Shown: positions 28,081 to 36,142, counted from the stretch's first letter. The stretch is DNA of 64,000 nt from Desulfovibrio desulfuricans (GCA_015062205.1 SUVB01000007.1:1-64000), one strand, 5' to 3'. Numbers and translations: made by a program. Notes: generated by a model not told the origin, from the letters alone.

Positions 28081-28130
28081 AGGGCAAAAATACAGGATAA
28101 TAGAAATATCTATATAGATAATATAGAATA
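28081..28130 (-). promoter_or_regulatory. AT-rich promoter/operator region with 14-bp palindrome
   Basis: In a genome of high GC this 50-base stretch is almost all A/T. It contains a perfect 14-base palindrome TATCTATATAGATA (28107-28120) and two TATTAT-like -10 boxes on the minus strand. It lies upstream of the cysteine-rich gene and probably holds its promoter and an operator. Confidence 0.45.
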
Positions 28131-28169
28131 CCACTCGCTGCGTCAAGCCCTCGCCCTCTGCGGCCGGCG

Positions 28170-28736
28170 TCAGTCCCGGCTGCGGCGGGGCTGCAAATAC
28201 TGCGGTTGGAAAAGCAGACGGTATTGCTTGATGGGGGCGAGCCGGGGAGGGCGCGTAACCTCGCCTTCAATGGAGAGCGGTTTGTCAGAAAGCCCAAAGG
28301 GTTGAAGCTCCCCTGGTTCGGCCATGCGGGAGAACCCTTCGCCTGACAGATTGAATACGGGCAGGCTGTCTGCCCCGGTACCGGCCATAAGCACGGACGT
28401 GGCGTTGGTTGAGGGGGTTCCTGTCCCGCTGCCGCGCCGGGAGCCGGAGGCAAACAGACTTGGCATAATCCTGTCGGAACGGCGCAGCACTTCCATAAAG
28501 TCATTGCCTGTGCGACCCACAAACGTCACCAGCGAGGATCCGTCGCCGTAGACAAGGAGGCTCACCGGCATGGTGCCGCCGTGAATGCCGAAAAAAGCCG
28601 GACGCGCCCCGGCGGGCATGACAGTCCACCCGGCGGCGGTGTCGGAAGAGGGCTGCCCCCCGGGGGCGGCGGCGCACGGCGCGGCGAGCGTCGCCGTCAG
28701 CAGCAGAGAAAGAAACAGAACTATACGGTTCAGCAT
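28170..28736 (-). CDS. Secreted protein of unknown function
   Basis: 188 residues. A clear signal peptide (MLNRIVLFLSLLLTATLAAPCAAA) is followed by a mature part of about 160 residues with predicted beta strands (PAFFGIHGGTMPVSLLVYGDGSSLVTFVGRTGNDFMEVL) and a Ser/Thr/Gly-rich loop. I do not recognise the family. A good promoter with a perfect TTGACA lies about 65 bases upstream, although the ribosome site is weak. It is likely periplasmic. Confidence 0.65.
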   Translation of the reverse strand: MLNRIVLFLSLLLTATLAAPCAAAPGGQPSSDTAAGWTVMPAGARPAFFGIHGGTMPVSLLVYGDGSSLVTFVGRTGNDFMEVLRRSDRIMPSLFASGSRRGSGTGTPSTNATSVLMAGTGADSLPVFNLSGEGFSRMAEPGELQPFGLSDKPLSIEGEVTRPPRLAPIKQYRLLFQPQYLQPRRSRD

Positions 28737-28799
28737 GGCATTTTGTGCTGCATGACCATAGGTGCAACGGTGAACCTGATTGCCGCCGCATTAGAAGAT

Positions 28800-28828
28800 G
28801 CTCTAGTGAGTGCGGGGGATTTTGTCAA
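28800..28828 (-). promoter_or_regulatory. Promoter of the secreted protein gene
   Basis: On the minus strand TTGACA (28823-28828) and TAGAGC (28800-28805) are 17 bases apart, about 65 bases upstream of the ATG at 28736. Confidence 0.5.
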
Positions 28829-28858
28829 GAACGGCCCTGCCCGCCGGGCTTGCAATGC

Positions 28859-29983
28859 TCAACGCCGTTTCCCCGGGCGGGCAGGCGGCGCGGCCCGCTC
28901 CTGCCGGGGAGCCGGAGGCGGAGGCGTAAGATCCGGAGGCGGCGGGATGTGCGGCACATCCTTGTCACTGCCAAGGTAGTGCAGGAAGAAATCCCGCAGC
29001 GATTCCTGCAGGCGCTTATGCACTGCATCCCTGGTCTCCGGCGTGACCGAGCGGCACAATTCCGGCAGTTCATCCGCCAGGGAAGGGGGACAGGGAGCCA
29101 TGAGCGCGCCGGCATCCGCCTGCGGCAGCACGCGCCAGCGCGGTTTTTTGTCCAGCATCTCAAAAATATGCCGGGCATGCTGCCGGGTAACATTCATGGC
29201 GTCGTTCCCGGCGTCCACGAGCAGCAGCGGGGGATAAAACCAGAGGAACGACGCATGGGAAAACAGCATGCCGAAGGCCGGGGCCACGGCGGCCACAGCC
29301 TTGATGCGCGTATCGGCCGGGCTTTTGGTCAGGGGCAGGCGCCTGCAGAGGGCATCCATGCGTTTTCTGGCCCAGACGTGGCAGTACATGTCGGCGGGGT
29401 TCGCAGCGGCGCAGTATGCAGGCCAGTTTTCGCAGTTCGGCAGCGCGCCGCCCAGCAGCAGGGCGGCCGTTGCCCCCGCGCCGAAGCCGATGACGCCCAT
29501 GCGCGTGCGGTCGATGCTGGGTTCCATGTCCGGGGTGGCGAGCAGCAGATCAATGGTCCCCGCCAGCTCGCGCGTCCTGCTTTCCAGCTGTTTCCAGGTC
29601 AGCAGGTCGTCCATGTTGTCCATGTTGTCGGTGGGGTGGTTGGGGGCCGCCACCACAAAGCCCAGGGAGGCCAGCGCGCTCGCGGTATCGTGGTAGGAAA
29701 AGCGTGTGCCCGCCGTATCGTGCGAGAGCAGCAGCAGCGGGAAACGCCCATCCACCGGCTTGCCCCCGCGGGCGGCGGCAAATTCCCACGGGGCATAGTT
29801 GAGATCCCGCGGCGGACGGATGGACGGGTACCACACGTTCACGTCGAGGCGCAGGCCGGCCTCCGGCAGCCACTGGCCCAGCGTGCGGAAGCCCACCTGA
29901 TAGGCTTCGGCGGCGCGGGCCGGGGAGCCGCAGACCGCCAGCGTCAGAAGCGCGGCGATGGCGAGAAGCAGTCGCATGGTCAT
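28859..29983 (-). CDS. Secreted alpha/beta-hydrolase-fold protein with altered nucleophile elbow
   Basis: 374 residues. An N-terminal signal peptide (LLLAIAALLTLAVCGSPARA) is followed by a dienelactone-hydrolase/PAF-acetylhydrolase-like fold: DVNVWYPSIRPPRDLNYA, FPLLLLSHDTAGTRFSYHDTASALASLGFVVAAPNHP, and RMGVIGFGAGATAALLLGGA. The nucleophile elbow, normally G-x-S-x-G, reads G166-F-G-A-G170, so the catalytic serine is replaced by glycine. The acid-strand segment LLVDAGNDAMN is kept. The C-terminus is proline-rich. It may be a non-catalytic binding protein. Either of two neighbouring ATGs (29983, 29977) could start it; neither has a strong ribosome site. It is divergent from dedA. Confidence 0.75.
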   Translation of the reverse strand: MTMRLLLAIAALLTLAVCGSPARAAEAYQVGFRTLGQWLPEAGLRLDVNVWYPSIRPPRDLNYAPWEFAAARGGKPVDGRFPLLLLSHDTAGTRFSYHDTASALASLGFVVAAPNHPTDNMDNMDDLLTWKQLESRTRELAGTIDLLLATPDMEPSIDRTRMGVIGFGAGATAALLLGGALPNCENWPAYCAAANPADMYCHVWARKRMDALCRRLPLTKSPADTRIKAVAAVAPAFGMLFSHASFLWFYPPLLLVDAGNDAMNVTRQHARHIFEMLDKKPRWRVLPQADAGALMAPCPPSLADELPELCRSVTPETRDAVHKRLQESLRDFFLHYLGSDKDVPHIPPPPDLTPPPPAPRQERAAPPARPGKRR

Positions 29984-30053
29984 GTTGTGCCACAAGCCGG
30001 CTTGGGGTACAAGAGCGGACGCAACGCGGAATTGCTTCAGGAGTGCGCTCCAT

Positions 30054-30698
30054 ATGGATATGCTGCATTTTGTTGTGGATTTCATCCTGCACATTGACGT
30101 GCATCTCTTCGAACTGGTGAGACAGTACGGGCTTTGGGTTTACGCCATTCTCTTCTGCATTGTCTTTTGCGAGACCGGCCTGGTGGTGACGCCTTTTCTG
30201 CCGGGCGATTCGCTGCTCTTCGCCTCCGGAGTGGCGGCGGGCGCGGGACTCATGGGCTACGGGCAGGTCATGGCCGTGCTGCTGGCGGCGGGCGTGCTGG
30301 GGGATGCAACCAATTATTGCATAGGCCGCCATGTGGGTCCGGCCATTTTCTCCCGCGAGCATCGCTTCATCAGGAAGGAGCATCTGCTCAAGGCGCACCG
30401 TTTTTATGAGCGGCATGGCGGCAAGGCCATCGTGCTGGCCCGCTTTGTGCCCATTGTGCGCACTTTTGCCCCCTTTGTGGCGGGCATAGCGCTCATGCAT
30501 CCGCCCACGTTCTTCCTGTTCAACGTCACCGGCTGCGTGCTGTGGGTCGGCGGCTTGGTGTCCGCGGGCTATTTTCTGGGGAATCTTGAATGGGTGCGGC
30601 ACAATTTCAGCATCATCGTCTACCTGATTGTGGCCGTTTCCCTGCTGCCCGTAGCGCTGGAAGTACTGCGCGCCCGCTTTGGGGGCGGGAGGAACTGA
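30054..30698 (+). CDS. DedA family membrane protein
   Basis: 214 residues with about five hydrophobic helices. It has the DedA/SNARE-associated domain signatures FCETGLVVTPFLPGDSLLF, GDATNYCIGRHVG and the HGGKAIVLARFVPIVRTFAPFVAG motif with its conserved arginines. DedA proteins are undecaprenyl-phosphate or phospholipid flippases needed for envelope homeostasis and membrane potential. GGAG lies 10 bases before the ATG. Confidence 0.92.
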   Translation: MDMLHFVVDFILHIDVHLFELVRQYGLWVYAILFCIVFCETGLVVTPFLPGDSLLFASGVAAGAGLMGYGQVMAVLLAAGVLGDATNYCIGRHVGPAIFSREHRFIRKEHLLKAHRFYERHGGKAIVLARFVPIVRTFAPFVAGIALMHPPTFFLFNVTGCVLWVGGLVSAGYFLGNLEWVRHNFSIIVYLIVAVSLLPVALEVLRARFGGGRN

Positions 30699-30737
30699 GG
30701 GGGCGGCAGCCCGTCCGCATCTGTCGCAATGCGCCGG

Positions 30738-32204
30738 TCAGCGCACCACGCGCAGCCGCCCGTTTTCCATGTGCGCCTCGCGGTTGATGCACAGGGGCGC
30801 GTCCTCGTCGTGGTGTGAGACGAAAACAATGTGCATGCCCCGTTCGGCCAGCGTGTCCAGCAGGCGCAGATAGGCGGCGCGTGCGGCAGCGTCCAGCCCG
30901 GAGCAGGGCTCGTCCAGCAGCAGGATGTCCGGCCTGCCCATGAGGGCGCGCGCCAGGAAGAGCCGCCGCAGCTGCCCGGTGGAGAGCCGACGGATGGACT
31001 GCCGTTCCAGCTGCTCCAGTGTCGCCGCTTCCGGAAACATCAGGCTCATGGCGTCCCTGGCCTCGGCCCGTTCCGCCGTCGAAAAGCGCCGGTACACGCC
31101 GATGCTGTTGTCAAAGCCCGTGCAGACCATGTCCAGCGCGTTCAGCTCATAGCCGTAGAGCGCCTGGGAGAGATCCGAAACCAGGCGTATGCCGCGCCGC
31201 ACGGCCTCCAGCGTGTTCACCCTGCCGCCTTCGCCGGGCAGCAGACGCTCAAGGCGGCCGCCGTCGGCCGCGAATTCGTCGCCCGCCAGCAGACGCAGCA
31301 GGGTGGACTTGCCGGAGCCGTTGGGGCCGGTAATGCGCCAGTTTTCGCCCTGATGCAGGCTCCATGTGATGCCGTGCAGCACTTTCGCGCGCTCGATGAA
31401 CACGGAGACGTTTTCCAGCTCCAGCAGGGGCTGACCCTGCGTCGGGGCTGCGTCCGGGCGGCAGGGAGGGGCGGCCTGCCGCGCTCCCTGCCCGGCGGGC
31501 GGGGCAGGAACGGGGGGCGTTGCACTCAGGCGGCCTTCGCGCATGTAGAGCCTCCCGGCACACCATGACGGCACGGCGCCGGGACGGTGCGCGCTCATGA
31601 CGACGGTACAGCGGGCGGCATATTCCTCCAGCACATCAAAAAAAATGCGTCGATAGCGGGCGTCAAGGCCGTCGTCGCATTCGTCCAGCAGCAGCAGGGC
31701 GGGCGCGCGCAGCAGGGCGCGGCCCAGCAGCAGCAGACGCAGCTGCCCCTGCGAGAAGGTGGGCAGCCGGCGCGCCAGCAGGCCTCCGGCATGCAGCCGC
31801 GCGGCCATGTCCTCCACGGCGCGTTCGCGTGCGGAGTCGGCCTGCGTGTAGAGCAGGGGCGTATCCTCAAAGCCGGTCAGCAGCAGGTCCCGGCCGCTCA
31901 GATCCCAAGCCTGGCGCTGGTAGTTTTCCTGTTGCAGGGGAGAGACCAGGGCTGTCATGGCCCTCCCGACCAGGGGGGAATCTTCCGGGCCGTCCGGTCC
32001 GTGCCAGAGGATGCGCCCGCGCGAGGGCCAGAGTTCACCGCGCAGCAGGCGCAGCAGGGTGGATTTGCCGGAACCGTTGGGGCCGAGCAGCGCGCAGTGG
32101 CCGCCGCGTTCCACAGTCCAGACGATATCGTGCAGCACCGGCGCCTGACCGGCGTCGCCGGGCAGGAACAGACTGACGTGTTCTATATCCACAAGGGCAT
32201 GCAT
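30738..32204 (-). CDS. Tandem ABC ATPase protein (ModF-like), no permease nearby
   Basis: 488 residues made of two ABC ATPase modules. Module 1 has Walker A GPNGSGKST, a degenerate signature FSQGQLRLLLLGRAL and Walker B LLLLDE; module 2 has GPNGSGKST, the signature LSTGQLRRLFLARAL and LLLDEPCSGLD. The two are joined by a Pro/Ala-rich linker. Size and layout match Escherichia coli ModF, whose role is unsettled. The ATG at 32204 is chosen for GGAG upstream and the start of the ABC homology. There is no membrane partner gene around it; it follows the PHP phosphatase gene by 47 bases. Confidence 0.85.
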   Translation of the reverse strand: MHALVDIEHVSLFLPGDAGQAPVLHDIVWTVERGGHCALLGPNGSGKSTLLRLLRGELWPSRGRILWHGPDGPEDSPLVGRAMTALVSPLQQENYQRQAWDLSGRDLLLTGFEDTPLLYTQADSARERAVEDMAARLHAGGLLARRLPTFSQGQLRLLLLGRALLRAPALLLLDECDDGLDARYRRIFFDVLEEYAARCTVVMSAHRPGAVPSWCAGRLYMREGRLSATPPVPAPPAGQGARQAAPPCRPDAAPTQGQPLLELENVSVFIERAKVLHGITWSLHQGENWRITGPNGSGKSTLLRLLAGDEFAADGGRLERLLPGEGGRVNTLEAVRRGIRLVSDLSQALYGYELNALDMVCTGFDNSIGVYRRFSTAERAEARDAMSLMFPEAATLEQLERQSIRRLSTGQLRRLFLARALMGRPDILLLDEPCSGLDAAARAAYLRLLDTLAERGMHIVFVSHHDEDAPLCINREAHMENGRLRVVR

Positions 32205-32251
32205 GGGGTCTCCACAAGAGGGGGCGGGGCGCTGCGGAGGCGGCGCAACCG

Positions 32252-33073
32252 TCAGAAGGGACGGGCGATCCTGCGGCCCCGGCTGACCACAGTGTACTCC
32301 CGGAAGCCGAAGGCCTCGGCATAGGAGGCCAGGCGGGCAAAGCCGAAAGCCACGTCGTCCGTGCAGTGCGCGTCCGAGGCGAAGGTGACGGGCAGGCCCA
32401 GCCGCGCGGCCATGACCATGACGGGCGGGGCCGGGTATATTTCCCGGCAGGGCTTGCGCAGGCCCGCCGAGGAAATTTCCATGCACATGCCCTTGTCGCG
32501 CAGGGCCGTGAGGCCGCGCAGCACCAGCGCCCGGCTTTCGGGCTTGGCCAGCCAGATGTGGAACTGCTCCACGGAAAAGATTTTGATGAGATCCGGGTGG
32601 GAGGCCACATTGAACAGGCCGGAACATATCATGCGCTCCCAGGCCTCAAAATAGGCCTGGTACTGCCGTTCGCACTCTTCCTGCGAGAAGCCCTTCCACG
32701 GCTCCGCGCCGTCGTCAAAGCCCCATGCGCCGAGAAAGTGCACGCTGCCCAGCAGCACATCAAAATCATAGGCCGCGCAGGCGGCGCGGACATAGTCCTC
32801 CTGCCCGTCAAGCCAGTCCATCTCCATGCCGAAGATGGCCTTGCACGGGCCGTTGCTGTCGCGCAGGGCCCGCACTTCGCAGACATAGTCCGGCAGGCGG
32901 CGCGTCAGTTCCTCACGGTATTCGTGCGTATAGTCAAAACCCTTCGGGCGCGGCGAGTGCTCGGTGAAGGCCATGTACTCCAGTCCGCGCGACACGGCGG
33001 CGGCGTACATGGCCCCCGGCGCGTCCGCACCGTGGGAGTATTTGGTGTGCGTGTGCATATCCGCGAGAATCAT
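32252..33073 (-). CDS. hisK: PHP-domain histidinol-phosphatase
   Basis: 273 residues. The PHP metal-binding motifs are visible in order: MHTHTKYSHG at the N-terminus, AFTEHSPRP, GMEMDW, LGSVHFLG, NVASHPDLIK and the final TFASDAHC. HisK-type enzymes remove phosphate from histidinol phosphate, although PHP proteins also include other phosphoesterases. AGGAG lies before the ATG. It is 28 bases after nfnB, so it is probably cotranscribed with the Nfn genes. No other his gene is in the window. Confidence 0.85.
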   Translation of the reverse strand: MILADMHTHTKYSHGADAPGAMYAAAVSRGLEYMAFTEHSPRPKGFDYTHEYREELTRRLPDYVCEVRALRDSNGPCKAIFGMEMDWLDGQEDYVRAACAAYDFDVLLGSVHFLGAWGFDDGAEPWKGFSQEECERQYQAYFEAWERMICSGLFNVASHPDLIKIFSVEQFHIWLAKPESRALVLRGLTALRDKGMCMEISSAGLRKPCREIYPAPPVMVMAARLGLPVTFASDAHCTDDVAFGFARLASYAEAFGFREYTVVSRGRRIARPF

Positions 33074-33101
33074 GGCGGAACTCCTGAGAAAGGGCTTTCG
33101 G

Positions 33102-34511
33102 CTATCCCGCAATCCTTCTGACAATCTCCTGCCCCGCGCGCCGTCCCGCGCCCATGGCCAGAATGACCGTGGCCGCGCCGGTGACGATGTCGCCGCCTGC
33201 GAAGACATTGGGGATGGAGGTCTCGCCGGTCTCCTCGTTGACCTCGATGTAGCCGCGCCTGTTCAGGCGCAGGTTCGGGGTGGCCTCCAGCAGGATGGGA
33301 TTGGAGCGCGTGCCCAGCGCCACGACGGCGAGGTCCGTCTGCATGTCGTATTCCGAACCGGGCACGGCCACGGGGCGGCGGCGGCCGGAATCGTCCGGTT
33401 CGCCCAGTTCCATCCTTTGCAGGGTCACGGAGCAGAGCCTGCTGTCCGCGTCGCCGTTGAAGCGCAACGGCGCGGAGAGCATGGCGAACTGCACGCCCTC
33501 CTCCTCGGCGTGCTCCACTTCCTCGCGGCGGGCGGGCATCTCTGCCCTGGTGCGGCGGTAGACCACATGCACGCTCTCCGCGCCCATGCGCAGGGCCGTG
33601 CGGGCCGCGTCCATGGCCACGTTGCCTGCGCCGAACACGGTGACGCGTCTGCCGGGATAGGCGGGCGTGTCCTGCCGGGGAAAGTCATAGGCGCGGCCAA
33701 GATTGACGCGGGTGAGATATTCATTGGCGGAAAACACGCCCACCAGGTTCTCGCCGGGCACGCCGAGAAAGACCGGCAGGCCCGCGCCCACGCCGATGAA
33801 CACGGCGTCGTATTCCTTGAGCAGGTCGGCCACATCCACGGTGCGGCCGCCCACGCTGTTCAGGTGGAAGGTTACGCCCGCGCCGCGCAGGCCGTCGATT
33901 TCCGTGCCGACCACGCTCTTGGGCAGGCGGAAGGCCGGGATGCCGTAGATAAGCACGCCGCCCGGCTCGTGCAGGGCCTCGAACACATCCACCTTGAGGC
34001 CCGCCGCGGCGCAGACCCCGGCGCAGGTCAGGGAAGAAGGGCCGGAGCCGATGCAGGCCACCTTTTTGCCCTCAAGGGGCACGGCGCAGGCATTGCCGCC
34101 CGTCACGCGCTCACAGGCCGTGGCGGCAATGTGCGTATCGGCCACAAAGCGCTCCAGCCGGCCGATGGCCACGGGCTGCCCTTTTTTGCCCAAGATGCAC
34201 TTGCCCTCGCACTGGTGCTCCTGCGGGCATACGCGGCCGCAGACGGCGGGCAGGCTGTTGGTGGTCTTGATGACGCGGTAGGCGGCTTCAATGTCGTCAT
34301 GGGCCACATGGCCGATGAAGTCGCGAATGGGCACTTCCACGGGGCAGCCGGTGACGCAGAGGGGCTTCTTGCACTGGAGGCAGCGGGATGCCTCCCGCAG
34401 GGCCATTTCCTTCGTGTAGCCCAGCGCGACCTCATCAAAGTTGCCGCGCCGCACGTCGGCGGGCTGGCAGGGCATATCCGTGCGGGGAATCTTGTTGGCC
34501 TCAGTTGCCAT
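33102..34511 (-). CDS. nfnB: NfnB, large subunit of electron-bifurcating NADH-dependent ferredoxin:NADP+ oxidoreductase
   Basis: 469 residues, GltD/GltA-like. The N-terminal part binds two [4Fe-4S] clusters (CLQCKKPLCVTGCPVEVP; CGRVCPQEHQCEGKCILGKKG), followed by FAD- and NADPH-binding Rossmann motifs (VACIGSGPSSLTCAG; VTVFGAGNVAMDAAR). Alone such proteins are often named glutamate synthase small chain, but the adjacent NfnA gene, overlapping its start by 11 bases, identifies the Nfn complex. It couples NADPH oxidation to reduction of ferredoxin and NAD+ in anaerobes. Confidence 0.9.
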   Translation of the reverse strand: MATEANKIPRTDMPCQPADVRRGNFDEVALGYTKEMALREASRCLQCKKPLCVTGCPVEVPIRDFIGHVAHDDIEAAYRVIKTTNSLPAVCGRVCPQEHQCEGKCILGKKGQPVAIGRLERFVADTHIAATACERVTGGNACAVPLEGKKVACIGSGPSSLTCAGVCAAAGLKVDVFEALHEPGGVLIYGIPAFRLPKSVVGTEIDGLRGAGVTFHLNSVGGRTVDVADLLKEYDAVFIGVGAGLPVFLGVPGENLVGVFSANEYLTRVNLGRAYDFPRQDTPAYPGRRVTVFGAGNVAMDAARTALRMGAESVHVVYRRTRAEMPARREEVEHAEEEGVQFAMLSAPLRFNGDADSRLCSVTLQRMELGEPDDSGRRRPVAVPGSEYDMQTDLAVVALGTRSNPILLEATPNLRLNRRGYIEVNEETGETSIPNVFAGGDIVTGAATVILAMGAGRRAGQEIVRRIAG

Positions 34512-35340
34512 GACCGGCCCTCCACTGGTTCATTGATATGGCCTCCTGCTCCCGGAAGGCCGCCAGGCGGCGGCGCAGTTCGGCGAAATCCACTTCATGC
34601 CCGTCAAATTCCGGGCCGTCCACACAGGCAAACCTGGTCTGGCCGCCCACGGTCACGCGGCAGGCGCCGCACATGCCGATGCCGTCCACCATGATGGGGT
34701 TGAGGCTGACGGTGGTTCTGACGCCAAAGGGACGGGTGGCCTCGGCCACGGCGGCCATCATGGGCACAGGCCCCACGGCCACCACCTCAAAGATGTCCTT
34801 GTCCGTCCTGAGGCGTTCCAGCAGGGGCTCGGTGACAAGGCCCTTGCGGCCGTAGCTGCCGTCGTCGGTGGTGATGTCGAGCTCGTCCACAAAGAGGCGC
34901 AGCTCCTTTTCAAAGAGCAGCAGGTTCCTGCTGCGCGCGCCGATGATGCCCACCACGCGGTTGCCCGCGCGGGCGTGCCCCTTGGCGATGTGGTGCATGG
35001 CGGCAATGCCCGTGCCGCCGCCCACACAGATGACGGCGCCGCGCTTCTCGATATGGGTGGGATGCCCTAGGGGGCCGCAGACATCATGGATGTCGTCGCC
35101 TTCGCCCAGGGTTTCGAGTTGGGCGGTGCTCTTGCCCATCACCAGGTAGACAATGGTGATGGTTCCCCTCTCGGGGTCGGTGTCGGCGACGGTCAGAGGA
35201 ATGCGTTCTCCGGTTTCGCTCATGCGCAGCATGACGAAATGCCCGGGTCGCGCCTTGGCGGCGATCTGCGGCGCGTCGAGCACCAGCTTGCTGGTGGTTC
35301 CCGGTATCAGGCTCTCTTTGTGCAGAATGCGTGTGGGCAT
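34501..35340 (-). CDS. nfnA: NfnA, small FAD/[2Fe-2S] subunit of electron-bifurcating oxidoreductase
   Basis: 279 residues, ferredoxin-reductase fold related to PyrK. It has FAD-binding RPGHFVMLRM...RIPLTVAD, a nucleotide site GAVICVGGGTGIAAMHHIAKG and a C-terminal [2Fe-2S] cluster set MCGACRVTVGGQTRFACVDGPEFDGHEVDF. It binds NAD(H) and the FAD that exchanges electrons with the NfnB subunit. AAAGGAG precedes the ATG and overlaps one arm of a 20-base imperfect palindrome. First gene of the run nfnA-nfnB-PHP-ABC. Confidence 0.9.
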   Translation of the reverse strand: MPTRILHKESLIPGTTSKLVLDAPQIAAKARPGHFVMLRMSETGERIPLTVADTDPERGTITIVYLVMGKSTAQLETLGEGDDIHDVCGPLGHPTHIEKRGAVICVGGGTGIAAMHHIAKGHARAGNRVVGIIGARSRNLLLFEKELRLFVDELDITTDDGSYGRKGLVTEPLLERLRTDKDIFEVVAVGPVPMMAAVAEATRPFGVRTTVSLNPIMVDGIGMCGACRVTVGGQTRFACVDGPEFDGHEVDFAELRRRLAAFREQEAISMNQWRAGHGN

Positions 35341-35350
35341 GGGGTCTCCT

Positions 35351-35370
35351 TTGTAAACAGCTGTTCACCA
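35351..35370 (-). promoter_or_regulatory. Imperfect 20-bp palindrome overlapping the nfnA ribosome-binding site
   Basis: TTGTAAACAG pairs with CTGTTCACCA with two mismatches, centred between 35360 and 35361. The arms resemble half sites of the redox repressor Rex, but Rex sites space the GTGAA/TTCAC arms by four bases and here it is six, so the regulator is uncertain. Position just upstream of the Shine-Dalgarno would allow repression. Confidence 0.35.
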
Positions 35371-35489
35371 TACTAGCGGCGAATGTGGGGCCTTGCAAGC
35401 CGCGGTCGAAGGGAAATCATAATTTTGTTAATAATTTCAAGAATATTTTATTTAATGCCGTCCGCATAGAGTTTTTTGTGAAAACGCCC

Positions 35490-35516
35490 TAATATGCTTT
35501 TGCACGGGGCCGATAA
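35490..35516 (+). promoter_or_regulatory. Sigma-28 (FliA) promoter for an orphan small gene
   Basis: TAAT (35490-35493, context CCCTAAT), a 15-base spacer and GCCGATAA (35509-35516), identical in both elements to the chemoreceptor promoter at 8253-8280. Transcription should start near 35524, about 90 bases before the ATG at 35613. Confidence 0.72.
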
Positions 35517-35612
35517 GACTCATGACGAGTTGAGACAGAAAACCTGTATTTGAAGGAGGCGAATCCCCACCCCTTTGCAAGGAAGCAGTGATCCATTCAC
35601 GGAGGAATGGTC

Positions 35613-35897
35613 ATGTCGCAACGTATTGGTGACGCGATCCAGACTGGAATATCGCCGCCGGAATATGCCGATACCCTCACGTATGATCGCGATCTCGCGC
35701 TGGTGGAGAGGTATCTTGCCGTTCTGGAAGACAACAGGAAGGCATGCCGCACGGATCTGACCGACGCGGATATGGCTCTTGACATGGCGGGCTTTGTACG
35801 GCGCAAGCTGCACGGCTCGCCGGAATACCCGCGGATGTCCTCGGCCCTGATGGCCCTGGCCCTGGTGCGGCGCATGCCTGATGCGCCTGAACAGTAA
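35613..35897 (+). CDS. Small protein under a flagellar (sigma-28) promoter
   Basis: 94 residues, soluble, predicted all-helical (DRDLALVERYLAVLEDNRKACRTDLTDADMALDMAGFVRRKL). I do not recognise a family and it does not look like the anti-sigma factor FlgM. GGAGGA ends six bases before this ATG; an in-frame ATG at 35607 abuts the ribosome site and is less likely. A clean sigma-28 promoter lies upstream, so the gene should be expressed with late flagellar and chemotaxis genes. Neighbours (nfnA divergent, tRNAs convergent) give no further clue. Confidence 0.7.
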   Translation: MSQRIGDAIQTGISPPEYADTLTYDRDLALVERYLAVLEDNRKACRTDLTDADMALDMAGFVRRKLHGSPEYPRMSSALMALALVRRMPDAPEQ

Positions 35898-36142
35898 GGG
35901 CGGATTCCGCCCGACGCCGCCATGAGGCAACAAAGGCGGCGCAGTAGGCGTTGCTGCGCGCAACGCGGCAACGTGCAGTGCAAGCACGGACGGCTCCAGG
36001 ATGGAACCGTCAACGCATGGAGACCCCCCATGCCTCCGCATGACGGCTGCGGCCGCGCTGCGGAGAAACAACCACAACATCACTTTTCCGTGACATGATG
36101 GGGTTGCATGGGTTCGCATCCACAGGCTGTCACTCGTCAAGC
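35898..36142 (+). other. Non-coding stretch between the small gene and its terminator
   Basis: About 245 bases without a credible gene. It contains local hairpins: GCGTTGC (35948-35954) with GCAACGC (35960-35966), and an ACGGCTCC/TGGAACCGT pair around 35988-36009. It may be a long 3' untranslated region of the sigma-28 transcript or contain a small RNA. Confidence 0.35.
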
